From assembly GCA_913057245.1 (NCBI GenBank), contig CAJXNH010000032.1, positions 1 to 40,906 of the forward strand: a stretch of DNA of 40,906 bases, read 5' to 3'. Shown here one piece after another: positions 7,877-15,808 of the stretch. The notes under the pieces were generated by a model. It was given only the letters and a program-made list of their open reading frames with translations, did not search any database and had not been told where the DNA came from. Position numbers and translations under genes: made by a program. Source of the stretch: an uncultured Phaeodactylibacter sp. GTDB lineage: Bacteria; Bacteroidota; Bacteroidia; Chitinophagales; Saprospiraceae. Position 1 is the stretch's first letter, and every line of letters begins with the position of its first letter.

Positions 7877-8821
7877 TCAATCAAAATCCACCTCCACCCA
7901 CATCGGCCGGTGGTCCGACATGTAGTACCGGCAGTACGCTTTAAAGTCCTCCTCGCTAAGCCGGTCCCAAAGCTCAGGGAAAACGGCCGTGTCATAGTCA
8001 AACACTCCGCTGTTTTTGATTTTGCGCTTCAGGCTTGGGAAGAACGCCACCTGATCATAATGCGCATCGGTGGAAATACTGGAAGCAATCCGGGTGGAGT
8101 GCCTTGGCACCGTCAGCCCGCGTTTGGAAAGCGCATCGTAAATCGGGTCTCCGGATGCGGCAATCGGTATATTGAAATCGCCCAACGCGATAATATTGGG
8201 AGAAAAGGCATGCTCATCGTCCCGGCGCAGGTCTGCATAGCGGCCTACCGCGTAGGCTTCAAGCGCCCGGCGGTTCATATCGGCTGTGGCTGTACCGCCA
8301 AAAAACAGGTGCGCATTGACCAGCATAAACCGGTGGTTGCGAAACTGAAAACTACCGATGTAAGGATTGCGGTCGAACCCGCGAAAGGCCTGCTCGACCC
8401 CCGGCAGCCGAATCCAACGATGAGCAGCGGGCTCAATGACCAGCTCGCCGGTCATGGGCATTCGTTCCACCTTGCTGGTGTCATAGAAGTACGCAGCCCG
8501 CTCGTCATTCCCACCCCGGTCAGTAAACATAGGCTCATAAGAAGAGCCAATGAAAGATTCCAACTGGTACAGTCCGCTGAGGTCGTCGTGGACCTCCTGC
8601 ACCGCCACTATATCAAACCAGCTCATCATCTCTGCAATCAGCTGATAATGGGCTTCCGTGCGCTCGTGCAGCCCGAGGTTGGCTACATTCCAGGTGGCAA
8701 TGAGCAGGCGGTCCGCTCTTTTATCAGGAATGCCCCGTTTGGCTTTGTGCTGCAGGAGGTGCTGCCGTTCCGTCTCTACGGAAAAGGGAAAGGTATAATC
8801 TGGTTTTTCAAAGGCTACCAT
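7877..8821 (-). CDS. Endonuclease/exonuclease/phosphatase family protein
   Basis: A 314-aa protein of the EEP (DNase I-like) superfamily. The hallmark segments appear in order: LLIATWNVANLG (Asn of the metal site), IVAVQEVHDD (catalytic Glu), LVNAHLFFGG (His), IALGDFNIP (Asp-Phe-Asn) and the final SDHRPMWVEV (Asp-His pair). All expected catalytic residues are present. No signal peptide is seen, so it is predicted cytoplasmic. Substrate cannot be inferred: the superfamily covers DNases, phosphodiesterases and sphingomyelinase-like enzymes. The gene is convergent with rloB and has its own upstream region. Confidence 0.88.
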   Translation of the reverse strand: MVAFEKPDYTFPFSVETERQHLLQHKAKRGIPDKRADRLLIATWNVANLGLHERTEAHYQLIAEMMSWFDIVAVQEVHDDLSGLYQLESFIGSSYEPMFTDRGGNDERAAYFYDTSKVERMPMTGELVIEPAAHRWIRLPGVEQAFRGFDRNPYIGSFQFRNHRFMLVNAHLFFGGTATADMNRRALEAYAVGRYADLRRDDEHAFSPNIIALGDFNIPIAASGDPIYDALSKRGLTVPRHSTRIASSISTDAHYDQVAFFPSLKRKIKNSGVFDYDTAVFPELWDRLSEEDFKAYCRYYMSDHRPMWVEVDFD

Positions 8822-8904
8822 GGGCGTAAAGTTGTGCTTTCAAAAAGAAGTAGCTTCTGGTAAGAGAACACTTTTTCATCCCGTTTTGTGCCATAAGCAG
8901 GGTT

Positions 8905-8912
8905 CAAATGTA
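8905..8912 (-). promoter_or_regulatory. -7 box for the EEP-family gene
   Basis: On the minus strand this reads TACATTTG, an exact match to TAnnTTTG, 83 bases before the ATG at 8821. A well-spaced -33 TTTG is not evident. Confidence 0.35.
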
Positions 8913-8973
8913 AGGGGCTATTGCAAAAGTTAGCCACGGCAGCACCTGCGGCAGGCATTGAATACGGCTTCTA

Positions 8974-9134
8974 AGACTGTGTTGGGATTTCACCCTTTGG
9001 GCTGCATTTGCCAAATTTAATCCTGCACTTCGTTGCTCTTCAGTCGCTTAGCTCAGGCTAGGCTCCCTCATCGCGCCTTGTTCAGAATAAAATTTGACTT
9101 CACTCGCTCCAAAAGCGAATTCCCAACACAGTCT
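8974..9134. repeat. 161-bp imperfect palindrome with 14-bp terminal inverted repeats
   Basis: AGACTGTGTTGGGA at 8974-8987 is repeated exactly inverted as TCCCAACACAGTCT at 9121-9134. Inside, the arms continue to resemble each other in inverted orientation (for example CCAAATTTAATCCTG near 9009 and the complement of CAGAATAAAATTTG near 9081), so the whole element could fold into one long hairpin. It has no convincing coding capacity. The size, terminal repeats and intergenic position suggest a MITE-like or other dispersed palindromic element. It fills the middle of the 447-bp gap between the EEP gene and rnfB. Confidence 0.65.
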
Positions 9135-9173
9135 AAAAACCGTATATTGCGCCTATATTTAAAAAATAAACTC

Positions 9174-9263
9174 ATGAGCGCCTATTTTTCGACAGCTGCG
9201 CCTGATTTTAAGGCCCTGGCACTTCCGGATAAGGTTAGTGTGGTGGGTGCGGCCATTAGTTAA
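9174..9263 (+). pseudogene. Possible gene stub, 29 codons
   Basis: A short frame begins MSAYFSTAAPDFKALALPDK and ends VSVVGAAIS before a TAA. An AT-rich leader (9150-9173) precedes the ATG as it would before a real gene, and the reading frame looks like a genuine protein N-terminus that stops abruptly 5 bases before the 3' end of rnfB. The closing VVGAAIS recalls the first glycine loop of a dinucleotide-binding protein (VVGAGISG), so this could be the leftover 5' end of a deleted gene. It may equally be a chance frame. Confidence 0.25.
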
Positions 9264-9268
9264 CAACC

Positions 9269-10135
9269 TTAACTCACCCCCACTTCCCGCGCCCCCTTCC
9301 GGATAATCTTCTTCGCGTCCCGGCCTTTCTCCGCCTCCCCATCCGCATTCCACCAGACAATAGCGCCGGTGGGGCAGCGCTGAATGGCGTCCTTGCTTTC
9401 TGCTGCCGCACCGTGGTGGATGACCGGTAAGTTGTAGGCCATCTCAATCAGTCCACCGGGCGCATCCATAGCGCAGCGCCCGCAGGCCGTGCAGGCGACC
9501 TCGCAGTCTTCGAGAATTTCGTTACCCTGCTCCAGGTTTTTGCAGGCCACCCAGAGGTGGTTCTGCAGGGGCTCCAGAGAGAACAAGCCCTTGGGGCAGG
9601 CTTCTACGCAGTCGCCGCAAGCCGTGCACTTGTCGGTATCCACTACTGGCAGTCCCTGTTCGTCCATCTGTATGGCATCAAAATCACAGACCACCTCACA
9701 GTCGCCGTAGCCCAGGCAACCCCAGGAACAACCTTTGCCACCACCGCTGACCAGGGCGGCAGCCTGACAGCTCTGCATGCCCTCGTATTGTGCCCTTACC
9801 CGGGCAACATTTGCCCCGCCGGCACAGGCCAGACGGGCGACTTTGCGGTCTTCATTGCCCAGCGCCACGCCTAAGTACCCGGCGATCCGCTCCCGAGCCT
9901 CCTCAGAGCTGACCGTACATTTACCCGGCAGGGCTTCCCCCCCAACCAACGCTTCCGCGAAAGGACGGCAACCAGGATACCCACAGGCACCACAGTTGGC
10001 GTGCGGTAGCATATCTTCTACCGTGTCAATACGCGGGTCCTCATACACGTACAGCTTCTTATTGGCCAGTACGAGCATAAGGGCGAGCAGGAAAGTCAGG
10101 CCTCCGAGGGCAGCTATGGCGGTCAGGATAGTCAT
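9269..10135 (-). CDS. rnfB: Rnf complex iron-sulfur subunit RnfB, cysteine-depleted C-terminus
   Basis: RnfB accepts electrons from ferredoxin for the membrane Rnf complex. The 288-aa protein has an N-terminal membrane anchor (about residues 4-25), then the RnfB Fe-S motif CGACGYPGC with Cys48, 51, 56 and 73. Next come CSWGCLGYGDCEVVC (136-150) and a complete CTACGDCVEACP cluster (170-181). The third motif, CTACGRCAMDAP (215-226), has Ala where the fourth Cys is expected, and the last motif retains only one Cys (RCPTGAI, Cys254). Thus the usual C-terminal cluster pair appears degraded or altered. Unlike common rnfBCDGEA operons, rnfB is last, 13 bases after the FNR gene. Confidence 0.92.
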   Translation of the reverse strand: MTILTAIAALGGLTFLLALMLVLANKKLYVYEDPRIDTVEDMLPHANCGACGYPGCRPFAEALVGGEALPGKCTVSSEEARERIAGYLGVALGNEDRKVARLACAGGANVARVRAQYEGMQSCQAAALVSGGGKGCSWGCLGYGDCEVVCDFDAIQMDEQGLPVVDTDKCTACGDCVEACPKGLFSLEPLQNHLWVACKNLEQGNEILEDCEVACTACGRCAMDAPGGLIEMAYNLPVIHHGAAAESKDAIQRCPTGAIVWWNADGEAEKGRDAKKIIRKGAREVGVS

Positions 10136-10148
10136 ATCAGTTCGTTTT

Positions 10149-11006
10149 CTAGTAAATCACCTCCGCCCACTTGCCACCGGCAATCAGCTCGGCTTTGCGC
10201 TGTGCCCACTTTTCCTTGGAGCCCAGTACTTTGGCAAAGGCTTTGTCGAGGTTGTCTTTCACCTTAGCGTAGCCGGCCACGTAGATGTAGGTATTCACCT
10301 GATTCAGCATCTCGAGCAGCTCTGATGCACGGTCTTCGATGGCTTTGTCCAGCTCAATCGGGTCCAGCCACTTCGGCCGCGGGCTGAGGGCACGGAATGC
10401 ACGGAAAGTGTCCTCATCGTAGTAGTTCATGAGGTCGCCGTCCTTGTCATTGAGGTAGAGCAGCTCCAGGCCGGAGCGGGCTCCGTAAAACAGGCGGATC
10501 TTGCCTTTCCAGTCTTTCTCTTCCGTAAAAATGTGCTTGACGAAAGCGCGGAAAGGTGCAATACCTGTTCCCATACCGATCAGAATGAGATTGGCTGTTT
10601 TGTCCTCAGGCACTGAGAAGGGCAGCCCAAATGGCCCGGTGATCGTGATTTCATCCCCGGCCTTGCGGTCGCAGAGGTAGTTGGAGGCCACGCCCTTGTA
10701 GCGTTCGCCATTCACATCATCCACATACGCGCAACGCTTGACCAGCATAGTGAGCAGGGTGTGCCCATTCTCCCGCTTTGGCAGGTCGGCCACGCTGTAC
10801 AGCCTGTGGTGTTGGGTATTGCCAAACTCATCCTTGTGGTTCAGCAGCACGCCAAAGCTTTGGTCTACCGCACAGTCGAAGCCAGGCTCCAGCACTTCCA
10901 GCTGAATTTCCCGGACCTCATCGGTATCCATTGGCGTAAGGCGCTCAGTTTTGCGCACAGCAGCCCTAAAACGGGGCTCGGTCTGATAATCTGCTAAGTA
11001 TGCCAT
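10149..11006 (-). CDS. Plant-type ferredoxin-NADP+ reductase
   Basis: A 285-aa FAD enzyme that moves electrons between ferredoxin and NADP(H). FAD-binding signatures are RLYSVAD (68-74) and GVASNYLC (105-112, the G-x-x-S-N element); the NADP-binding nucleotide loop is GMGTGIAPFR (144-153), with YVAGYAKVKDNLDKAF further on. The chain ends in WAEVIY, and a C-terminal aromatic Tyr stacking on the flavin is a plant-type FNR trait. It is placed inside the Rnf operon, between the small Cys-rich gene and rnfB. This suggests that ferredoxin reduced by PFOR can be used for NADPH as well as by Rnf, or that NADPH can feed the ferredoxin pool. Confidence 0.92.
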   Translation of the reverse strand: MAYLADYQTEPRFRAAVRKTERLTPMDTDEVREIQLEVLEPGFDCAVDQSFGVLLNHKDEFGNTQHHRLYSVADLPKRENGHTLLTMLVKRCAYVDDVNGERYKGVASNYLCDRKAGDEITITGPFGLPFSVPEDKTANLILIGMGTGIAPFRAFVKHIFTEEKDWKGKIRLFYGARSGLELLYLNDKDGDLMNYYDEDTFRAFRALSPRPKWLDPIELDKAIEDRASELLEMLNQVNTYIYVAGYAKVKDNLDKAFAKVLGSKEKWAQRKAELIAGGKWAEVIY

Positions 11007-11083
11007 GGTTGTTGTTTTTAAGGTTTATTGATCGAGACTTGACAAGAGCTTTGGTGTTGCCCTGGGAAACTTATCAAGCCAGG

Positions 11084-11266
11084 TCAGTTCTCTTTTTTGC
11101 ACACGCCTCCTTTGCACCCACAGTCGCCGCAGCTCCGGCGCTCCGCCAGCACATCCTCATCGGTGATTTGGTCAGCAAACACCTGCCGCCATACGGATTG
11201 GATGAGTAGCCAGTAGACCATGAGGGCGACTACGCCGACAAGTCCGATGATTAGAGAGGAAGTCAT
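11084..11266 (-). CDS. Small Cys-rich membrane protein, 60 aa
   Basis: One N-terminal transmembrane helix (about residues 4-24) is followed by a short acidic/basic linker and a C-terminal CGDCGCKGGVC cluster with four cysteines (46, 49, 51, 56). It resembles the FeoB-associated Cys-rich membrane proteins in layout, but here lies within the Rnf operon between rnfA and the FNR gene, 77 bases before FNR. A membrane-tethered metal or Fe-S site serving the redox chain, or a role in Fe-S/metal delivery to Rnf, is plausible. Coding is supported by its good ATG, composition and operon position, but no function is assigned. Confidence 0.7.
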   Translation of the reverse strand: MTSSLIIGLVGVVALMVYWLLIQSVWRQVFADQITDEDVLAERRSCGDCGCKGGVCKKEN

Positions 11267-11334
11267 GGTTTTTATTTTTGTGAGGTTGCCCTCAAATTAA
11301 AATTATCAATCATTTCCTACGGGTGCTGTTACTT

Positions 11335-11515
11335 GGTCAAGGTTGAGGTTAAGGTTGAGGTTAAGGTTGAGGCTAAGGTTTAGGTTGAGGCATACACAGC
11401 GTGTACTCCGGGGGCGGCAGCGAGCTGCCTATTGCCTTTGAGGAAGAAAGCAGCTTGCTGCCGCGGCGGGCGAATATGCCCCTGCTCGCCTCAACCTTAA
11501 CCTCGACCTCAGCCT
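11335..11515. repeat. Hexamer repeat block forming a large imperfect palindrome
   Basis: From 11335 to 11388 run about nine degenerate hexamers of the form GGTTRA (R is A or G). The complementary run lies at 11490-11512 (CTCAACCTTAACCTCGACC and onwards). Between them are further nested inverted pairs, including GGCGGCAGCGAGCTGCC near 11413 with AGCAGCTTGCTGCCGC near 11450, and GGCATA/TATGCC-type arms. The whole 180-bp segment can form one long hairpin. It starts just after the rnfA stop and occupies almost all of the 252-bp gap before the small Cys-rich gene, so transcripts of the operon would contain it. Confidence 0.7.
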
Positions 11516-11518
11516 AGC

Positions 11519-12100
11519 TTACCCTCCCAATCCCGCAAACCCCATAAACGACAGCGACAAAATACCCGCTATCAAAAGGGTCAGGGCCGTACCTTTCACC
11601 ACACCGGGCACCTCCGCAAATTCCAGTCGCTCCCGCAAGCCGGCGATCAGCACCAGCGCCAACGTAAACCCGGCACCGGCACCCAGCGCATAAACCAGGC
11701 TTTCCACCATTCCGTACCCCTTTTGGGTTTGGAATAGCGCCAGGCCCAGAATCGCGCAATTGGTGGTGATGAGCGGCAGGAAGATACCCAGGGCGCGGAA
11801 CAACGCCGGGCTCATCTTGCGCACAAACATTTCCACCAGCTGTACCGTGGAGGCAATCACTACAATGAAGCTGATGAGCTGCAGAAACGGCGCACCCACG
11901 GCAATCAAAAACGCATTGATACCATACGCGCACACGGAGCTGATCAGCATCACAAAGGTCACTGCACCACCCATTTTCGTAGCTGTCTCGAGCTTACCCG
12001 ACACCCCCAGAAAGGGGCAGATGCCGAGGAAGTACGCCAGTACAAAGTTGTTGATCAGGCTGGCGTTGATGAAGATGTACCATAGGGATTCCTCTTTCAT
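11519..12100 (-). CDS. rnfA: Rnf complex membrane subunit RnfA
   Basis: A 193-aa integral membrane protein with about six hydrophobic segments. With RnfE it forms the inverted-topology core of the Rnf complex, which couples ferredoxin:NAD+ electron flow to ion translocation. The conserved half-motifs carrying the membrane-embedded iron-site cysteines are visible: GICPFLGVSGKLETA near the N-terminus and TTNCAILGLALF in the middle. The start overlaps the rnfE stop by 4 bases (ATGA), showing tight coupling. Length and sequence are ordinary for the family. Confidence 0.95.
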   Translation of the reverse strand: MKEESLWYIFINASLINNFVLAYFLGICPFLGVSGKLETATKMGGAVTFVMLISSVCAYGINAFLIAVGAPFLQLISFIVVIASTVQLVEMFVRKMSPALFRALGIFLPLITTNCAILGLALFQTQKGYGMVESLVYALGAGAGFTLALVLIAGLRERLEFAEVPGVVKGTALTLLIAGILSLSFMGFAGLGG

Positions 12101-12744
12101 GTCGTCGCTCGTTTTTGCTTCAGAATATTAAAGAGCAGCAGCCAAATCGCCAGCGTGAAGAAGCCGCCCGCAGGAAGTATCATCACAATCCAGTTCTGGA
12201 AACCATCCGGGAAAAGGCCGAAGCCAAAGATGCTGCCACTACCGAGCACCTCCCGTACCACGCCCAGGCAAAGCAGGGCGAAAGTGAAGCCTACCCCCAT
12301 GCCCAGCGCATCAAGCATCGATTGCCCCACCGTATTCTTTGAAGCGAAGGCTTCCGCCCGGCTCAGGATAAGGCAGTTCACCACGATGAGCGAGATAAAG
12401 GCGCCCAGACTTTTGTGCAGCTCTACGCTGATGGCCATAATGGCATAGTCCGTAATCGTCACAAAGGTGGCGATGATGAGAATGTAGGAGGCAATACGCA
12501 CCTGTTTCGGTATGAAGTGGCGCAGGGAGGACACCAGCACATTCGACATCAGCAGTACAAAGGCCGTAGCCAGCCCCATCGCCAGGGCATTCATAGAAGT
12601 ATTCGTCACAGCCAGCACCGGGCACATACCCAGCACCTGCACAAAAACCGGGTTGTCTTTCCACAAGCCGCGCAGGAAGGTATCCGCCGAAGAGCTGTCC
12701 TCCAGTGCCGCGAAAAATCCGGATTTGTCCGTATGCTTATTCAT
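12097..12744 (-). CDS. rnfE: Rnf complex membrane subunit RnfE
   Basis: A 215-aa polytopic membrane protein, the paralogue and partner of RnfA. The cysteine half-motifs are VLGMCPVLAVTNTSMNAL near residue 38 and VVNCLILSRAEAFA in the middle; paired with those of RnfA they are expected to hold the membrane Fe-S centre that passes electrons across the bilayer. The N-terminal 25 residues form a soluble tail. The start overlaps the rnfG stop by 8 bases and the stop overlaps rnfA, in keeping with a compact operon. Confidence 0.95.
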   Translation of the reverse strand: MNKHTDKSGFFAALEDSSSADTFLRGLWKDNPVFVQVLGMCPVLAVTNTSMNALAMGLATAFVLLMSNVLVSSLRHFIPKQVRIASYILIIATFVTITDYAIMAISVELHKSLGAFISLIVVNCLILSRAEAFASKNTVGQSMLDALGMGVGFTFALLCLGVVREVLGSGSIFGFGLFPDGFQNWIVMILPAGGFFTLAIWLLLFNILKQKRATT

Positions 12745-13441
12745 GGCTTTGCGTTTGTGGCTTGAATCGTTCTTTTGCTTCGTAGAGCCTGGGCACCCAT
12801 TCGGCGGTGCTCGTGCTCAGCGCTTCGGTCACTGCCTTGGAGGAAATCGTAGCACCAGTAATGCCGTCCACTTCCCAGGCGTTCTGCTTTTCGCCGCTTT
12901 TGGCGTAAGTAATCTCGTTCTTCAGGCTGTTGCCATCCGTTCCGACCGCCACCGACAGGGCCTCAAAATTGGCCAGGAAGGCAGGGTCTTTCTCAATTTT
13001 ATCGCCCAGCCCGGGTGTCTCTTTGCTCTCCAGCACGTAGAAACCAACCAGTGCTTCCTGCGCAGGGTCATAGCCGTACAGCACACGGATTTCACCGGCA
13101 TATCCCAGCCCTACGGCAGGCAGTGCAAAGCCGGTCAGGGTGCCGCTTTCGCTAAAACCGGCGTAGACACGCTGCCCCTCAGCTTCGGTGCCTTTCAGGG
13201 GCGAGAAGGCGTTGCCATCCCAGTAGTAACCAGCAGTGGTCATGGTGCCGGGCAGGACTTTGAAAATCGCCTGCTCCAGAGCTGCCGCTTTATTTTTTGC
13301 GATAATGGGCTTGGTGCCCTCGTACGTCAGCACGATGAGCAGGGCGCACATCAGGCCGATGCCGACCATGGCGAACAGCATCTTGTTGCTGTTGCCGGTA
13401 GCCGCTTTTTGCTCGGGTGCTATCGTCATCGTCTCGCTCAT
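12737..13441 (-). CDS. rnfG: Rnf complex FMN-binding subunit RnfG
   Basis: A 234-aa protein with one N-terminal membrane anchor (about residues 20-41) and a periplasmic FMN-binding domain. The flavinylation motif DGITGATISSKAV near residue 190 contains the threonine to which FMN is linked by a phosphoester bond. A covalent-flavin transferase (ApbE) would be needed and is not in this window. The ETPGLGDKI segment typical of RnfG and NqrC is present. The start overlaps the rnfD stop (ATGA). Confidence 0.95.
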   Translation of the reverse strand: MSETMTIAPEQKAATGNSNKMLFAMVGIGLMCALLIVLTYEGTKPIIAKNKAAALEQAIFKVLPGTMTTAGYYWDGNAFSPLKGTEAEGQRVYAGFSESGTLTGFALPAVGLGYAGEIRVLYGYDPAQEALVGFYVLESKETPGLGDKIEKDPAFLANFEALSVAVGTDGNSLKNEITYAKSGEKQNAWEVDGITGATISSKAVTEALSTSTAEWVPRLYEAKERFKPQTQSHE

Positions 13442-14457
13442 ACGGCTTTGGCTTTTTTATTGGTTCCGTAAACGCGGTTTTGCAGGGCGCTGTCAATGTG
13501 AGGTGATACGGCATTAGCCAGCAGGATAGCGTACATCACGCCTTCCGGCAAACCGCCCCATAGCCGGATGACCACCACCAGCAGCCCGATCAGCACACCG
13601 TACACCACCACGCCTTTTGCGGTAAGCGGGGAAGCGACCATATCGGTAGCCATGAATACCGCCCCCAGCATCAATCCGCCGGAAAACAGCATGAATACCG
13701 GCGAAGGGTAAGCCTCCGCATCCACCCAGTGCATAATGCCGCTGAGCACATAGACCGTCAGCAGGATGGAGACCGGGATGCGCCAGTTCATCATATTGCG
13801 GGCGATGAGGTAGATACCGCCCAGCACAATCAGCAGGGCGCAGGTCTCCCCGGCCGAGCCGCTGACCAGCCCGAGGGCGAGGTCCGCTGAATCTGCCGCC
13901 ACTCCGTCAAATTTGAAGGCCGACAATGGTGTCGCGCCGGAAACCGCATCGTAAGTGGGCTCCATAAAGGGCAATGCCAAAGTGGAACTCGCAATATCCG
14001 TAAAGCGCCCTTCCAGAAAAGCCGGATGCCAAGTGGTAATCGCTGCCGGGAAAGCCGCCTGCAGTACCGCGCGCCCGACCAGCGCCGGATTGAAAGTGTT
14101 GTACCCCAATCCGCCGAAGGCAAATTTGCCGAGGGCAATCGCAATTACACTGCCCACAAAAGCCATCCACAGCGGGAAGGCAGGGGGCAGGGTCAGGCCC
14201 AAAAGCAAACCGGTGATCGCTGCTGACCAATCGTTGACGGTGCTTTCCTTGCCCGACCACCGGCAAAGCAGATGCTCAGTCAGAATTGCTGCCACCACAG
14301 AGGTAACGAGCAGCAGAAACACGCTCAGCCCAAAGGCGTAGACCGCAAAAGCCGATGCCGGCAGCATGGCCCACACCACGTTGCGCATGATGTCGTCCGT
14401 ACTGACGCCTAGCTTGAGGTGGGGAGAGGTGCTGATATGTAGGGTCTGCTTAAACAT
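13438..14457 (-). CDS. rnfD: Rnf complex membrane subunit RnfD
   Basis: A 339-aa polytopic membrane subunit with about nine to ten hydrophobic segments. The motif AVSGATPLSAF carries the threonine for covalent FMN. I place the start at 14457 (MFKQTLHISTSPHLK), which overlaps the rnfC stop by 8 bases; a longer in-frame extension to 14571 lies wholly within rnfC and lacks family resemblance. RnfD and RnfG flavins form the part of the chain on the outer side of the membrane. Confidence 0.95.
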   Translation of the reverse strand: MFKQTLHISTSPHLKLGVSTDDIMRNVVWAMLPASAFAVYAFGLSVFLLLVTSVVAAILTEHLLCRWSGKESTVNDWSAAITGLLLGLTLPPAFPLWMAFVGSVIAIALGKFAFGGLGYNTFNPALVGRAVLQAAFPAAITTWHPAFLEGRFTDIASSTLALPFMEPTYDAVSGATPLSAFKFDGVAADSADLALGLVSGSAGETCALLIVLGGIYLIARNMMNWRIPVSILLTVYVLSGIMHWVDAEAYPSPVFMLFSGGLMLGAVFMATDMVASPLTAKGVVVYGVLIGLLVVVIRLWGGLPEGVMYAILLANAVSPHIDSALQNRVYGTNKKAKAV

Positions 14458-15808
14458 TCGCTGCTTCCTTTTTAGCCGCCGCCCGCTTGCGGACCACGCC
14501 CTTCGACATTCGGAAATACTGTACCAGCGGGATATTGGACGGGCAGACGTAAGAGCAGGAGCCACATTCAAAGCAGTCCATCAGGTTGTGATCGGCTGCC
14601 ATCTCGTCGTAGGCTTCAAACTTCGCCAGTATGCCCATCTGTGACGGGTTGAGGGAAATCGGGCAGGCATCCACGCAGGCCCCGCACTTAATGCAGGGGT
14701 AGACCTTGTCCGCCCGGCGCACTTCATTATCCGTAAAGGCCAAAATACCGGAAGTCCCCTTGGTGATGGAAATATCCAGGTTGGACACCGCCATGCCCAT
14801 CATCGGGCCACCGAGGTAGACCTCGCTCAGGTTGTCCGCTACGCCGACTTCTTCCAGTACGAAGCGCAGGGGCGTCCCGACGGGGATGAGGTAATTGCCT
14901 TTTTTCTTTACCCCCGGTCCGGTGATGGTCACCACCCGTTCCTGTATGCCGCGCCCGTGGGGCAACAGCCGACCGATCTCAGCCGTAGTCGCTACATTCA
15001 CCACTACCGCACCGACATCAATCGGCAGTCCGCCCGAGGGCACTTCCCTGCCCATGACCGAGGTAATGAGCATTTTCTCAGAGCCCTGCGGGTATTTGAC
15101 CGGCACGACTTCCACCGTTACGGGCAGCCCTTCCGGGATATTCCGGGACAGGTGCTCCGCAGCGTCTTTTTTGTTGGCTTCTATGCCAATGATGGCGCGT
15201 GGCGCACCGGTGGCTTTCAGCAGGTAGCGGATACCCATGAAGATATCCTCCGCCTGTTCCAGCATGACGCGGTGGTCGGTCGTCAGGTAAGGCTCACATT
15301 CGATGCCGTTGAGCAGCAGCACTTCACACTGCTTGCCTTCCGGCACTTTCAGCTTGACGTGGGTAGGGAAGGCCGCCCCGCCGAGGCCTACAATACCGGC
15401 ATTCTGAATGCCTTGCAGGATGTCCTCCGGCGTAGCGGTCTCCCAGTCGAGCCCGTCGCTTTCCAGCACTTCCTGCCCGGAGGCAGGGAAGGCTTCCAGG
15501 TAAATACCCAGGGACATTTCCCCTTTTGCCGTAGGCACGTTCGCGATCTTGCGCACCCGGCCGGAGACCGGCGCGTGCAGCGGTACCGAAACGTAGCCAC
15601 CGGCTTCCGCCAGGAGCTGCCCGCGCATCACTTCCTGCCCTTCCCGAACTATGATTTTGGAAGGGGCACCGATGTGCTGCGACACAGGCAGTACAAGCAG
15701 CGGCGCAAAGGCAAACTGCCGGATGGGCAGGCCATTGGTCTCGCTTTTGTGCTCCGGCGGGTGGATGCCGTGGCGAAAGGTTTTATGTCCGAAATTAAAC
15801 AGCCCCAT
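14450..15808 (-). CDS. rnfC: Rnf complex NADH-binding subunit RnfC
   Basis: A 452-aa peripheral subunit that carries the NAD(H)/FMN site and Fe-S clusters. The N-terminal HPPEHK start is typical; GLGGAAFPTHVKL is the nucleotide/FMN loop; an SLBB-like central part follows; and two [4Fe-4S] motifs, CIKCGACVDACPISLNP and CFECGSCSYVCPSNIP, lie near the C-terminus. Both clusters are intact, unlike those of RnfB. The start overlaps the PFOR stop (TAATG), directly coupling translation of pyruvate oxidation and Rnf genes. Confidence 0.96.
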   Translation of the reverse strand: MGLFNFGHKTFRHGIHPPEHKSETNGLPIRQFAFAPLLVLPVSQHIGAPSKIIVREGQEVMRGQLLAEAGGYVSVPLHAPVSGRVRKIANVPTAKGEMSLGIYLEAFPASGQEVLESDGLDWETATPEDILQGIQNAGIVGLGGAAFPTHVKLKVPEGKQCEVLLLNGIECEPYLTTDHRVMLEQAEDIFMGIRYLLKATGAPRAIIGIEANKKDAAEHLSRNIPEGLPVTVEVVPVKYPQGSEKMLITSVMGREVPSGGLPIDVGAVVVNVATTAEIGRLLPHGRGIQERVVTITGPGVKKKGNYLIPVGTPLRFVLEEVGVADNLSEVYLGGPMMGMAVSNLDISITKGTSGILAFTDNEVRRADKVYPCIKCGACVDACPISLNPSQMGILAKFEAYDEMAADHNLMDCFECGSCSYVCPSNIPLVQYFRMSKGVVRKRAAAKKEAANV

